Source: an uncultured delta proteobacterium
GTDB taxonomy: Bacteria; Desulfobacterota; Desulfobulbia; Desulfobulbales; Desulfocapsaceae
Direction: 5' to 3'
Assembly: GCA_903901335.1 (NCBI GenBank)
Contig: CAIUQR010000138.1
Coordinates: 18,179-82,178, forward strand
DNA: 64,000 nt
Every line of letters starts with the position of its first letter. Positions within the stretch are counted from its first letter, which is position 1. Under the pieces are notes generated by a model, which had not been told where the DNA came from, did no database searches, and saw only the letters and a program-made list of their open reading frames with translations. Both the position numbers and the translations under genes were made by a program. Of this stretch, positions 25,433 through 34,398 are shown piece by piece.

Positions 25433-26197
25433 TTAAGGCCTCGCGAAATATGGTGCGAATGGGCGTGGCATTGCCCCAGAGCTTCTCGTCCAGGAGATAG
25501 GAAGGACAGCCAATGCCAAGCGCGACGGGTCGGCGGTACCTTATCTGGACTTCCCGGACATCCTCGAAGTCGCTGCCGCCGCCTACGAAGAAGATGGCAA
25601 AAAAGACGACAACCTGATTGAGGTATAGTGACTTGTCCGATTTTGAGCTATTTTGGCGCGATGGCAGCGAAGGTGCACCCATGGAAAGGGTTTCTAACCG
25701 CACAATGTTGATTGACGTGTACTACGCGATGCCGGTCCTGAAGAATTGGTGGCTTATCTCGTCATTGAACGACTCTACAAGGAAATGGCGACCCTGCCCG
25801 ACAGCCCTGTGACCGTGGGGCGGCGGACGATTCGATACATTCTGGTTATTGATGAGGCTCATAACTTCCTCGGCCAGAAAGATATGTTCCTTCAGCGCAT
25901 TATCCGCGAGGGCCGCTCGAAAGGCGTTGTGGTTTTCTTCGCGAGCCAGTCTCCCAATGACTACCAGCAGAAATTTTTTAACTTCCAAAAACTGCTGGAG
26001 TTCGCCTACATTTTCCAGTGCGATGGTGTGGGAGCTGGCGCTGTGCAGGACATCCTTGGTTGTAGCTCCAAGACGGCAAAAGACCTACAGACTGAGATTT
26101 CGCGATTGGAGCCGTGGCAGGTCTCATAGCGCGTAGCCCGGAGAAGACCGAGGAATTCGTGAAGTTCAAGGCTGAGGCATTCTACAAGAGTTATTGA
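25433..26197 (+). pseudogene. DptH-like ATPase, decayed C-terminal part
   Basis: Fragments in different frames read APELLVQEIGRTANAKRDG, then LSDFELFWRDGSEGAPMERV, then YILVIDEAHNFLGQKDMFLQ and RIIREGRSKGVVVFFASQSP, and end in EEFVKFKAEAFYKSY. A Walker B DEAH is visible. The pattern matches HerA/FtsK-like ATPases of the DptH type, the restriction component of DNA phosphorothioation systems. At least three frameshifts or stops break it and no dnd/dpt partners remain. It is probably a relic of a defence island brought by the neighbouring integrase. Confidence 0.65.
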
Positions 26198-26520
26198 ACT
26201 ATCAGGAGATCCCTTCCCTCCAGATAAGGGCTAGTTTGAAAATTTCTCGGCTTATTTTGTGCGAAGGAGGGAGAAGGGATAAACTTATTGTAGCAATATG
26301 ACCGGTTGGAAGAACGTGCAGTAAACCAGAAAACACGGTATTAAATTGGGTATTGAATGAATTAGTGTATTAAAAAATACATAGATATTAAGCAACTAAC
26401 CTAATGATAATGTTCCCATGCACCCGTAAGACCAAGACATTCGCCTGGACTGAATTTTCAGTACAAAGAAGCGAACTGTCGCTGTCCAGAACTCTCTAAT
26501 AAAATTAAATGGGTCGGATG
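26198..26520. other. Gene-free stretch between ATPase relic and integrase
   Basis: About 320 bases, AT-rich in the middle (26310-26400). I looked for a copy of the 3' end of tRNA-Leu that would mark the far attachment site and did not find one here. Confidence 0.35.
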
Positions 26521-27744
26521 TTATCCAGCCGCTTTCAGGAATGGAATTATTTTTGACCCTACCTTGAGTTGGTCGAGATGATCCGCCCACCACTGCAACA
26601 TCTCTCGCCGCCCTTCAAGATATTCGGCTCGGTGATATGCTTTCCTGACCTTGTTTTGCTCAACATGGGCAAGGCATCGCTCAATGACATCGGCATCAAA
26701 GCCCTTTTCGTTCAAGATTGTTGAGGCTAAGGCACGGAATCCATGAACACAAGCTTGGCCGTGGTATCCCAGCCGGTACATGGCATACAAGAGGGTGTTT
26801 TCGGAGAAGGGTTTGTTTCGGTTATTCCGGCCAGGAAACAAAAGTTCCTGTCCACCAGAAAACCCCTTGATTTGTTCAAGGATCGCCAATGCCTGGTTAC
26901 TTAAAATGACAATGTGGGGAGCTTTCATCTTCATCCGCTCTCCCGGTATTTTCCATTCACGCTGGGCAAGGTCGAACTCTTCCCATCTCGCGCCTCGAAC
27001 CTCTCCTGTTCTACAGAGGGTTAGAATTAAAAGTTCAAGGGCCAGCTTCGTTAATGGCTCTCCGTTATAATTTTTTAGACGGTTGAAAAACTCCGGGATT
27101 TCATGAGGGGCCAGCATAGCGCGGTGGGTGACAGCTCTTGACTTCAAAATACCACGCATATCGCTAGCCGGGCTAGAAACTAATCGGCCTGAATGGAGGC
27201 AATAGCGGAAGATGGCCGCTATCCACTGCAATACTTTTGAGGCAGTCTCTCCTGCACCACGGTCTTCTATGGCACGAATAACATTGACTAGGATCGGTAT
27301 TGTAATTTCGTCGATTGGGGTCTTGCCTATTGTCGGAAGAACATCTTTTTCAAAAGAACGCCAGATCCTCTTGGCATGTGTTTCGGATATTCTTTCATCT
27401 TGGCGGTCGAGCCATTCCCTAGCTACAACGATAAACGATTCCGTTTTCGAGACAGCAATTTCTTTTAGTTGCTTTTTTTCGATAGCGGGATCTATTCCAC
27501 CGGCGACTTGTTTTCGGGATACTTCTCTTTTCAGGCGGGCTTCTTTTAGGGATATCTCAGGATATGTCCCCAAGGCTATCCTTTTTTCGAGGCCATTGAA
27601 ACGATATTTGAAGCGCCAGAGTTTGCCGCCGGTTGATTTCACCAGGAGCATGAGACCGCCTCCGTCGTATAAGGTATAGTCCTTGGCGGTAGGTTTGGCG
27701 TTTTTAACATTGGCCTCTGATAGCGGCGCAATCCGTTTAGGCAT
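26521..27744 (-). CDS. int: P4-type tyrosine integrase
   Basis: A 407-residue phage-integrase-family recombinase. The N-terminal DUF4102-like domain (APLSEANVKNAKPTAKDYTL, DGGGLMLLVKSTGGKLW, ALGTYPEISLKEAR) is followed by a catalytic domain with Arg in LCRTGEVRGARW, HGFRALASTIL and a final Tyr in KAYHRAEYLEGRREML. All catalytic positions appear present. The ATG at 27744 (MPKRIAPLSE) is the family start; the frame is open further upstream only because it reads through tRNA-Leu flanking DNA. It lies downstream of tRNA-Leu in the same orientation, the usual layout for integration at a tRNA 3' end. Confidence 0.92.
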   Translation of the reverse strand: MPKRIAPLSEANVKNAKPTAKDYTLYDGGGLMLLVKSTGGKLWRFKYRFNGLEKRIALGTYPEISLKEARLKREVSRKQVAGGIDPAIEKKQLKEIAVSKTESFIVVAREWLDRQDERISETHAKRIWRSFEKDVLPTIGKTPIDEITIPILVNVIRAIEDRGAGETASKVLQWIAAIFRYCLHSGRLVSSPASDMRGILKSRAVTHRAMLAPHEIPEFFNRLKNYNGEPLTKLALELLILTLCRTGEVRGARWEEFDLAQREWKIPGERMKMKAPHIVILSNQALAILEQIKGFSGGQELLFPGRNNRNKPFSENTLLYAMYRLGYHGQACVHGFRALASTILNEKGFDADVIERCLAHVEQNKVRKAYHRAEYLEGRREMLQWWADHLDQLKVGSKIIPFLKAAG

Positions 27745-27854
27745 GGGGGTTGGCTCCGTTTTTGGGGATACGCAATTTTGGGGCTTGGGGATATGACCCC
27801 AAAAATATCCCCAAAAGTTCAGGATTCCAGCGTACCAAAACGGACGTTCTAGGA

Positions 27855-27893
27855 CAATAAAAAAAGAAAAGGCCCAGAAAAACTGGGCCTTTT
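27855..27893 (-). terminator. Intrinsic terminator after tRNA-Leu
   Basis: AAAAGGCCCAG pairs with CTGGGCCTTTT around a five-base loop, and on the minus strand the stem is followed by TTTTCTTTTTTT. It lies 32 bases beyond the tRNA 3' end and separates it from the integrase. Confidence 0.85.
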
Positions 27894-27924
27894 GGACTGC
27901 AACGAACTTTATCGAATATAAGGA

Positions 27925-28010
27925 TGGTGCCGAAGGCGAGACTCGAACTCGCACGACCGTGGGCCGCTACCCCCTCAAGATAGTGTGTCTACCAATTCCA
28001 CCACTTCGGC
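27925..28010 (-). tRNA. tRNA-Leu (anticodon GAG)
   Basis: The minus strand reads as an 86-base class II tRNA. The acceptor stem GCCGAAG pairs with CTTCGGC, the D-loop has GGTAGACAC, the anticodon loop TTGAGGG gives GAG, and there is a long variable arm. The T arm is GCGAGTTCGAGTCTCGC, and the CCA end is encoded. It lies 30 bases downstream of secG on the same strand and is probably co-transcribed with it. Its 3' end is the probable integration target of the adjacent integrase. Confidence 0.95.
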
Positions 28011-28040
28011 ACGCAAGGATATGTATTTTCTGAAGACGCT

Positions 28041-28394
28041 TTATTTGGCCTTTGTTTCCTCCGGCTTGTCGGCAGGTGCCGGGATAACGGCTTCTTTTGG
28101 TTCAACTGTTTTTTCGACCTCGACGGACTGTTTTTTCTTCAATTCGTTCATTACCGATCCGGTACTGGTGCTGGAAGAAAAATACGCCAATGTTACCGAC
28201 GTCAACATGAAAATAATCGCAGCGAAGGTCGTTATCTTATTCAAGAGCGGGAGCGGTCCTTCCGTCCCGAACAAGGTCTGACTGGAGCCACCGAAGGTCG
28301 CTCCGACATCCGCACCCTTACCATGCTGCAACAGCACGATAACGATCAGAAAAAGACAGACAATGACATGTATTACTATAAGTAGTGTAACCAT
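28041..28394 (-). CDS. secG: Protein-export membrane protein SecG
   Basis: A 117-residue SecG-family protein. The first helix LLIVIHVIVCLFLIVIVLL is followed by QHGKGADVGATFGG and a second helix around ITTFAAIIFMLTSVTLAYF, then a charged cytoplasmic tail rich in Lys, Glu and Pro. It is the last protein gene of the glycolytic operon, 22 bases after tpiA, the usual tpiA-secG order. SecG is the accessory subunit of the SecYEG channel. Confidence 0.95.
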   Translation of the reverse strand: MVTLLIVIHVIVCLFLIVIVLLQHGKGADVGATFGGSSQTLFGTEGPLPLLNKITTFAAIIFMLTSVTLAYFSSSTSTGSVMNELKKKQSVEVEKTVEPKEAVIPAPADKPEETKAK

Positions 28395-28416
28395 TCAGGA
28401 GTGCGTCCTACCTGAT

Positions 28417-29172
28417 TCATCGAAAATGTATAATTCGCCCGAATGACTCTGCGTCCAAGGCCGCACCGCCAACCAGAGCACCATCTATGTCCTGTTGAGC
28501 CATCAGGGCATCAACATTATCCTGCTTAACCGAGCCACCATACAATATTCTCAATTGCTCGGCAATGGTTTTTTCATACATGGTTTCAATAAGCTTCCGG
28601 ATGAAGGCATGAACCTCCTGAGCCTGTTCCTTGCCGGCGGTTTTTCCGGTTCCGATAGCCCAGACCGGCTCATAGGCAATCACGACCTTGCCCATCCGGG
28701 CGGCATCGACACCTGCCAGTCCGTTGCGGACCTGTCCCTCGACAACCGCAAATGTCCTGTCTTCTTCACGCTCTTTCAGGGTTTCTCCAACGCAGAGGAT
28801 GGTCAGAAGGTCGAATTTCAGTGCCCCGCAGACCCGTTTGTTGATCAAGGTGTCATCTTCATGAAAGATCTGGCGTCGTTCTGAATGACCGACAATGGCG
28901 GCGGAGCCGCCAGCATCCCTCACCATCGCAGGCGAGATCTCCCCGGTAAAGGCCCCTTTTTCTTCCCAGCAGACATTCTGAGAACCCACTATGACCGGAC
29001 TGTCCCTGATGACATGCGACACCTCGCTCAGCACTGTGAAGGGTGGCGCAAGCAGGACATCACGATCGGGGACGTCGGCACAAAGTCTGGCAATATCGGC
29101 CGCCAGATGACAGGCATCCATGACCGTGGTGTGCATCTTCCAGTTTCCCGCAATCAACGCTCTTCTAGTCAT
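28417..29172 (-). CDS. tpiA: Triosephosphate isomerase
   Basis: A 251-residue TIM barrel. The start RRALIAGNWKMH carries the catalytic Lys, the electrophilic His is in AIVGHSERR, the catalytic Glu in VVIAYEPVWAIGTGKTA (loop 6 follows), and the phosphate site is YGGSVKQDNV. It interconverts DHAP and glyceraldehyde 3-phosphate. It lies 15 bases after pgk. Length and motifs are normal. Confidence 0.97.
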   Translation of the reverse strand: MTRRALIAGNWKMHTTVMDACHLAADIARLCADVPDRDVLLAPPFTVLSEVSHVIRDSPVIVGSQNVCWEEKGAFTGEISPAMVRDAGGSAAIVGHSERRQIFHEDDTLINKRVCGALKFDLLTILCVGETLKEREEDRTFAVVEGQVRNGLAGVDAARMGKVVIAYEPVWAIGTGKTAGKEQAQEVHAFIRKLIETMYEKTIAEQLRILYGGSVKQDNVDALMAQQDIDGALVGGAALDAESFGRIIHFR

Positions 29173-29187
29173 TGTCAGTCTCCCGAA

Positions 29188-30363
29188 TCAGTCCAGGGCG
29201 GCAACGCCCGGCAGGGTTTTCCCTTCCATCAACTCAAGGAAAGCCCCTCCCCCCGTCGACATATAGGAGATATTTTTTTCCTCTCCCGATTTCTTCACTG
29301 CTGCATTTGAATCGCCGCCCCCGATGATTGAAAGGGCGTGCGAGGAGGCAACCGCCCGGCACATCGCCATCGTGCCGCGGGCAAAGGCATCCATCTCGAA
29401 GGCGCCCATCGGGCCGTTCCAGACAATGGTGCGGGCATCGGCCAGGGCCTCCTGAAAGTAGATAACCGTTGCCGGCCCGATATCGAGCGCCATCCAGTTT
29501 TTGGGGATATCCCTGAAGGTGACGTTTTTTACCACCGCGTCCGGTGAAAAACTGTCGGCTGCGACAAAATCAACCGGCAGATACAGCCTGACGCCTTTCT
29601 TCTCCGCTGCTTTCAGAAATTTTTTCGCGGTCTCAAGGAGGTCTTCCTCGACCTTGGAGGCGCCGACATCGACCCCCATGCTCTTCAGAAAGGTGTTGGC
29701 CATGGCCCCGCCGATGATCATGCAATCAACCCGGTCCAGCATATTTTCCAGAGCCCCGAGTTTGGAGGACACCTTGGCTCCGCCGACAAGGGCCACCAGG
29801 GGGCGAATCGGCTCATCCATCGATTTATGAAAATATTCCATTTCCGTCTGCAGAAGAAAGCCGGCGGCCTTCTCCTGCACGCATTCGGTAATCCCGACAA
29901 CGGATGCATGGGCCCTGTGTGAAGCGGCAAAGGCATCATTGACATAGACATCGGCCAGACGGGCAAGTTTTTCAGCAAATCCCCGCTCATTTTCCGTCTC
30001 TTCCTTATGAAAACGCAGATTCTCGAGGAGAACCACCTCACCTTTACGCATATCGGCGACGATGGCCTCCACCTCCTCGCCGATACAATCGGGGGCCAGG
30101 CGCACTTTACAATCAAGAAGCCCTTGCAGATGCGCGGCAACAGGAGCAAGGCTGAAGGCCTCAACCCTTTTTCCTTTTGGTCTGCCCATATGGGAACATA
30201 AAATCAGCTTCCCTTTATTTTTCAATATATACCTGATAGTCGGCAGGGCTGTGCGTATCCGGATATCATCGGTAATGTTGCCGTGTTCATCCATCGGCAC
30301 ATTGAAATCGACACGTACCAAAACCCGTTTGTCATGCAGGTTAAGATCCCGAAGAGTTTTCAT
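29188..30363 (-). CDS. pgk: Phosphoglycerate kinase
   Basis: A 391-residue enzyme that transfers phosphate between 1,3-bisphosphoglycerate and ADP. The N-terminal signature KRVLVRVDFNVPMD is followed by LCSHMGRPKG, LLENLRFHKEE, NDAFAASHRAHASVVG, and in the C-terminal domain VALVGGAKVSSKLG, WNGPMGAFE and SIIGGGDSNAAV. The product is full length. It lies between rimI and tpiA in the gap-rimI-pgk-tpiA-secG operon. Confidence 0.97.
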   Translation of the reverse strand: MKTLRDLNLHDKRVLVRVDFNVPMDEHGNITDDIRIRTALPTIRYILKNKGKLILCSHMGRPKGKRVEAFSLAPVAAHLQGLLDCKVRLAPDCIGEEVEAIVADMRKGEVVLLENLRFHKEETENERGFAEKLARLADVYVNDAFAASHRAHASVVGITECVQEKAAGFLLQTEMEYFHKSMDEPIRPLVALVGGAKVSSKLGALENMLDRVDCMIIGGAMANTFLKSMGVDVGASKVEEDLLETAKKFLKAAEKKGVRLYLPVDFVAADSFSPDAVVKNVTFRDIPKNWMALDIGPATVIYFQEALADARTIVWNGPMGAFEMDAFARGTMAMCRAVASSHALSIIGGGDSNAAVKKSGEEKNISYMSTGGGAFLELMEGKTLPGVAALD

Positions 30364-30398
30364 AATGAAGATCTCCGCTGAAAGGCAGAATTGATTTT

Positions 30399-30836
30399 TT
30401 AAAGAAAGGATTTCCTCAAGAGTAACGCATCGTCTTGAGGGCTGCTGTAGTATTTTTTCCGGCAGCCGATTGACCCGTATCCGAGATTTTCATACAGACT
30501 GATCGCCTGGGTGTTTGCCGCTCGGACTTCCAGTAAGAGTGCGTCACAACCTTTTTCCCGGCAAAGCGCCTCAAACCGGAGAAGCAGGGCCGCGCCAAGC
30601 CCGCGCCGTCGCTGTGCTGGGCCAACCGCGATCTTCAGGAGTTCAGCCTCTGCTGCTGCAATCCCGCAGCACCAGCCGAGAACCGATCCGTCCTCATCGC
30701 CGACCGCAACCAGTTGCAGCCCCAGCGGTCGCTCCAGTTCTGCAGCTATGAGTGAAGCCGACCAGGGTGAGGGAGAGGCCTGCTCAATGGCGGCAATCTT
30801 TTCCACATCATCATGATGCATGGGCCGGATGCCCAC
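30399..30836 (-). CDS. rimI: Ribosomal-protein-alanine N-acetyltransferase-like (RimI)
   Basis: A 145-residue GNAT acetyltransferase. Motif A reads LLKIAVGPAQRRRGLGAALL, followed by LLLEVRAANTQAISLYENLG, typical of RimI, which acetylates the N-terminus of ribosomal protein S18. I choose the GTG at 30836 (VGIRPMHHDD), just after the gap stop; an ATG at 30821 is possible, and the longer start at 30860 would overlap gap. Its position inside a glycolytic operon is unusual but seen in related genomes only by recollection. Confidence 0.85.
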   Translation of the reverse strand: MGIRPMHHDDVEKIAAIEQASPSPWSASLIAAELERPLGLQLVAVGDEDGSVLGWCCGIAAAEAELLKIAVGPAQRRRGLGAALLLRFEALCREKGCDALLLEVRAANTQAISLYENLGYGSIGCRKKYYSSPQDDALLLRKSFL

Positions 30837-30840
30837 GGTT

Positions 30841-32061
30841 TTATACCATCTTACCTGCAACCTGGACGGTCAGATCGCCAAGCATATTTGTGTAACTGCC
30901 CAGTTCATTGTCATACCAGCCATAGATAACTGCCTGGGTGACCGGAACCTCCAGGATAGGATTCACATCCGCTGCGAGTCTGCTCCCGGCCAGTGTCTTG
31001 TTCAGATTGACCTGTATGGAAGCTGTCCGGGTATGGGTCTCCGTGCCTTCGATCACTGTCGCCGCCTGGGGAACACCGATAATATCCGACGAGACATTCT
31101 GCTCTTCGCTATAGACCAGGTATTTGTTGTTATTGGCAAATTCCCGATAAATAGAGTTGAGGTAATCCCTCTTGATCGGCGTTTCATAATCATCCTGGAG
31201 ATTCAGGACCAGAACGATGAGCGATCCTGTCGAGGTCGGGATGCGGACGGACTCAGCAATAAAACCAATGGATTTCATCTCCGGTATGACCAGAACAAGG
31301 GCCTTGGCTGCCCCGGTTGTCGTCAGGATGATGTTATTCAGGATTGATCGGTTCTTCCTCATATCGGCTGCCCCGGATCCGGGCAACCGGTCGAGGACCT
31401 GCTGGCTGCCGGTAGCGGCATGGACCGTCACCATCGAGGCACTAAGAAAATTTTCCGCACCGATGGTCTCCATCAGCGGCTTGATCATATAGGACAGACA
31501 GGTGGTTGTACAGGAGGCCGCAGAAATAAGAGAGTGTTTTGACGGATCATAATCTTCGTCATTGATACCCATTACCGTTGTGACGGCGTCCTTGGGCATC
31601 TCCAGCCCCTTGGATTTTATCTTGAAAGGTGCAGAGAGAACCACCTTTTCGGCACCGGCCTGGAGATGTCCGCGCAGAGCACCTTTTGCTGCATCGGTGT
31701 CCGTTGTCGGATCATTGAAGACACCGGTTGTATCGACAACCAGCTTGACGTCATTTTCCTGCCAGGGAATATCCTTCGGATTACGCGCTGTCCGTAAGAT
31801 GGTGACCGGAACCCCGTTGATGCGCATGGTCCCCGTCTCATTATTCAGCTCCTCAATAACCCTTCCGCCCCTGTGTCCATGCAGATAGGTGCTCAGACGA
31901 CCGTATGAAGAATCGCGTTCAATGGCTGCTGCCAGATGCTCAAGGTTTTTTCCGACTTCCCGGCCGATATTGGCGACGATTCCGGAAAAATGCTTCCTTG
32001 AAACATGGTGCCACATGGACAGCTTTCCAATCCGGCCCAGACCGTTGATACCTAATTTCAT
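30841..32061 (-). CDS. gap: Glyceraldehyde-3-phosphate dehydrogenase, long form
   Basis: A 406-residue GAPDH, about 70 residues longer than the common 335-residue form. The N-terminal Rossmann motif is INGLGRIGKLS. The catalytic Cys lies in SAASCTTTCLSY and the partner His in VTVHAATGSQQVLDRLPG, and the C-terminus has VIYGWYDNELGSYTNML. The extra length lies mainly in the N-terminal half (SRKHFSGIVANIGREVGKNL; TYLHGHRGGRVIEEL). It is the first gene of the glycolytic operon and has its own sigma-70-like promoter. Cofactor preference is not decidable from sequence. Confidence 0.93.
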   Translation of the reverse strand: MKLGINGLGRIGKLSMWHHVSRKHFSGIVANIGREVGKNLEHLAAAIERDSSYGRLSTYLHGHRGGRVIEELNNETGTMRINGVPVTILRTARNPKDIPWQENDVKLVVDTTGVFNDPTTDTDAAKGALRGHLQAGAEKVVLSAPFKIKSKGLEMPKDAVTTVMGINDEDYDPSKHSLISAASCTTTCLSYMIKPLMETIGAENFLSASMVTVHAATGSQQVLDRLPGSGAADMRKNRSILNNIILTTTGAAKALVLVIPEMKSIGFIAESVRIPTSTGSLIVLVLNLQDDYETPIKRDYLNSIYREFANNNKYLVYSEEQNVSSDIIGVPQAATVIEGTETHTRTASIQVNLNKTLAGSRLAADVNPILEVPVTQAVIYGWYDNELGSYTNMLGDLTVQVAGKMV

Positions 32062-32180
32062 AGCAATACATCTCCTTTCTTTGTAGAATAGGGGCTCTAT
32101 TTAATGCAAAATGTGCTTGTTTGCAGAAAAAAGCAACCATGACATTTGGATGTAACTAAGCAGGCTCAGGGAACGAGTAG

Positions 32181-32209
32181 ATTTTATCACCGGTATCGGT
32201 ATTATGCAA
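32181..32209 (-). promoter_or_regulatory. Sigma-70-type promoter for gap
   Basis: The minus strand shows TTGCAT (32209-32204), a 17-base spacer and TAAAAT (32186-32181). It lies about 120 bases upstream of the gap ATG and is the best promoter candidate for the gap-rimI-pgk-tpiA-secG unit. Confidence 0.5.
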
Positions 32210-32394
32210 ATTAATTATTTTAACGTTAGTCGTCGATTATCTTAAAAATCCACTTCGATTAAGCATGATTTTTTCAAGAGCCGCCGGCCCTTCAGAATTC
32301 TTCTAAAGCGCTAAATGTTTTCCGGCAGATGTCTGAATTCCGGCTCAATGTCCTCCTGCCCGGATTCTTGAGGTCATGTATATCTTTTCAGATT

Positions 32395-33096
32395 ATGAAT
32401 CAGAATAACGTATCACAACCAAAGGCAGTTGTTCTCCTGAGCGGAGGACTCGATTCGACAACGACTCTGGCCATTGCCAGGTCAGAAGGGTATGACTGCT
32501 TCTGTCTCAGCTTCCATTACGGACAGCGGCAATCTATTGAACTCGAGCGAGCCGCTCAGGTTGCCAAGGCCTTTTCGGTACGCAGGCATCTGGTGCTCCG
32601 GCTCGATCTTGACAAGATCGGCGGCTCGGCGCTGACGGACGATATCGAGGTTCCGAAAGGTCAGGATATCAATCATCCCGGCAAGGACATTCCCGTCACC
32701 TATGTCCCTGCCCGGAATACTATTCTCCTGGCACATGCCATTGCCTGGGCCGAGGTCCTCGGGGCCGCCGATATCTTCATCGGTGTGAATGCGGTTGACT
32801 ATTCCGGTTATCCCGACTGTCGGCCCGAATTCCTGGAGGCCTTTGCCCGGATGGCAAATCTGGGAACACGAGCAGGGATTACGGGAGCGTCCGTTTTTGC
32901 CATCCGGGCACCCCTTCTCTATCTGAGCAAAGGGGAAATTATCCGCAAGGGGATTGCCTTGGGGGTGGATTACGGCATGACCCACAGCTGTTATGACCCG
33001 CAACAGGACAAGGCCTGCGGAAAATGCGATGCCTGTCTGCTGCGGCTGAAGGGGTTTGCCGATGCGGGAATCAAGGACCCCGTCAGCTATGTGTGA
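32395..33096 (+). CDS. queC: 7-cyano-7-deazaguanine synthase QueC
   Basis: A 233-residue enzyme of queuosine/preQ0 biosynthesis, which turns 7-carboxy-7-deazaguanine into preQ0 using ATP and ammonia. The PP-loop is [15 protein letters not shown]. Further family marks are [32 protein letters not shown], and the zinc site [18 protein letters not shown] use the ATG at 32395; a TTG/ATG frame further upstream lacks family sequence. It stands alone on the plus strand between two minus-strand operons. Confidence 0.95.
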   Translation: MNQNNVSQPKAVVLLSGGLDSTTTLAIARSEGYDCFCLSFHYGQRQSIELERAAQVAKAFSVRRHLVLRLDLDKIGGSALTDDIEVPKGQDINHPGKDIPVTYVPARNTILLAHAIAWAEVLGAADIFIGVNAVDYSGYPDCRPEFLEAFARMANLGTRAGITGASVFAIRAPLLYLSKGEIIRKGIALGVDYGMTHSCYDPQQDKACGKCDACLLRLKGFADAGIKDPVSYV

Positions 33097-33110
33097 AGGA
33101 CGCGGGAATG

Positions 33111-34385
33111 CTACAGTTCGTTATAGGTGGGTTTGCCGGCAAGAAGCGTCAGCACTGCTTTTCCCTGCAGCTGCCAACCGATAAATGGTGAGTTTTCGGA
33201 TTTGGAGACGATCATCTCCCGGGAATAGATAAATTTTTTCTCCGGATCAATCACCGTGATGTCGGCAACATCGCCAACCGTAAGCGAACCTCCGGGAACG
33301 CCAAGGATACGGGCGGGAGCCAGCGACATCAATTCCACCATCCGGCTTTCGCTGATCAGTCCTTCTCTGACCAGTGCCAAGGTCAACGGCAATGAGGTTT
33401 CCAGACCGATAATACCATTGGCGGCATGATCGAACTCCACATTCTTCTGCAGGATCGAATGAGGGGCATGATCTGTTGCAATAACATCCAATGTTCCATC
33501 CTGAAGTGCCATCCTGATCTTCTGTCTGTCCGGTTCACAACGTAAGGGGGGATTCATTTTGGCATTGGTATCATACCCGTCTACCGCTGCATCGGTCAGG
33601 GTAAAATAATGCGGCGAGGTCTCGGCCGTGACATGCACCCCGCGGCGTTTGGCAGATCGAATAAGTTCCACCGAGTCTCCGGTGCTGACATGGGCGATAT
33701 GCACCGAGACCCCGGTCAATTCCGCCAGGGCCAGCTCACGAAAGACGGCAATACTCTCCGCCGCGTTTGGAATTCCATTCAGTCCCAACCGGGTCGAGAC
33801 AATGCTCTCATTCATACACCCATTGCGACTGAGCGAACTCTCCTCGGAATGGGAAATGATCAGCAGGTGATGGCTGGAGGCATATTCCATGGCCCGCCGC
33901 ATAAGCTGACTGTCTGCAACCGGCCGGCCATCATCACTCAAGGCGACGACTCCCGCCCTTTTCATCTCGCCGTATTCAGCAAGTTCAACGCCCTTGCTTC
34001 CCTGGCTTATTGCCCCTACCGGATAGACCCGGGCCGAACTTTGGGCTGCCTTTTCGAGAATATAACCGGTAACGGTTGCGTTATCATTGACGGGGAAGGT
34101 ATTCGGCATGCAGGCAACCGCAGTAAAACCTCCGGCCGCAGCAGCCTGCGTTCCGGATTCGATGGTTTCTTTATACTCTTCTCCCGGTTCCCGCAGGTGA
34201 ACATGCATATCGATCAGCCCCGGAACCACCCATTTGCCTTTTACATCAAGGATGGTTGCATCTGCAGGGATGGCACTGCCGGACTGAACAATACGGCCGT
34301 CCTGTATCCAGACATCGGCCTGCCGGTCAAGAGAGTTCGCCGGATCAATCAACCGGCCATTCTGCAGAATGAGTAAGGTATTCAT
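33111..34385 (-). CDS. pyrC: Dihydroorotase
   Basis: A 424-residue amidohydrolase of pyrimidine synthesis. It has the metal motif DMHVHLREPG, FTAVACMPNTFPVND, a histidine in IIISHSEESS, ISVHIAHVSTG-type sequence with AHVSTGDSVEL, and the catalytic aspartate in VIATDHAPHSILQK. These place it in the long type I bacterial class. The ATG at 34385 lies 13 bases after the pyrB stop, so the pair is an operon. The length is normal. Confidence 0.95.
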   Translation of the reverse strand: MNTLLILQNGRLIDPANSLDRQADVWIQDGRIVQSGSAIPADATILDVKGKWVVPGLIDMHVHLREPGEEYKETIESGTQAAAAGGFTAVACMPNTFPVNDNATVTGYILEKAAQSSARVYPVGAISQGSKGVELAEYGEMKRAGVVALSDDGRPVADSQLMRRAMEYASSHHLLIISHSEESSLSRNGCMNESIVSTRLGLNGIPNAAESIAVFRELALAELTGVSVHIAHVSTGDSVELIRSAKRRGVHVTAETSPHYFTLTDAAVDGYDTNAKMNPPLRCEPDRQKIRMALQDGTLDVIATDHAPHSILQKNVEFDHAANGIIGLETSLPLTLALVREGLISESRMVELMSLAPARILGVPGGSLTVGDVADITVIDPEKKFIYSREMIVSKSENSPFIGWQLQGKAVLTLLAGKPTYNEL

Positions 34386-34398
34386 CTGAATTTGGAAT

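Noticed and set aside
20900..26520. Far attachment site of the integrase island
   Set aside because: I looked for a repeat of the tRNA-Leu 3' end and did not find a convincing copy.
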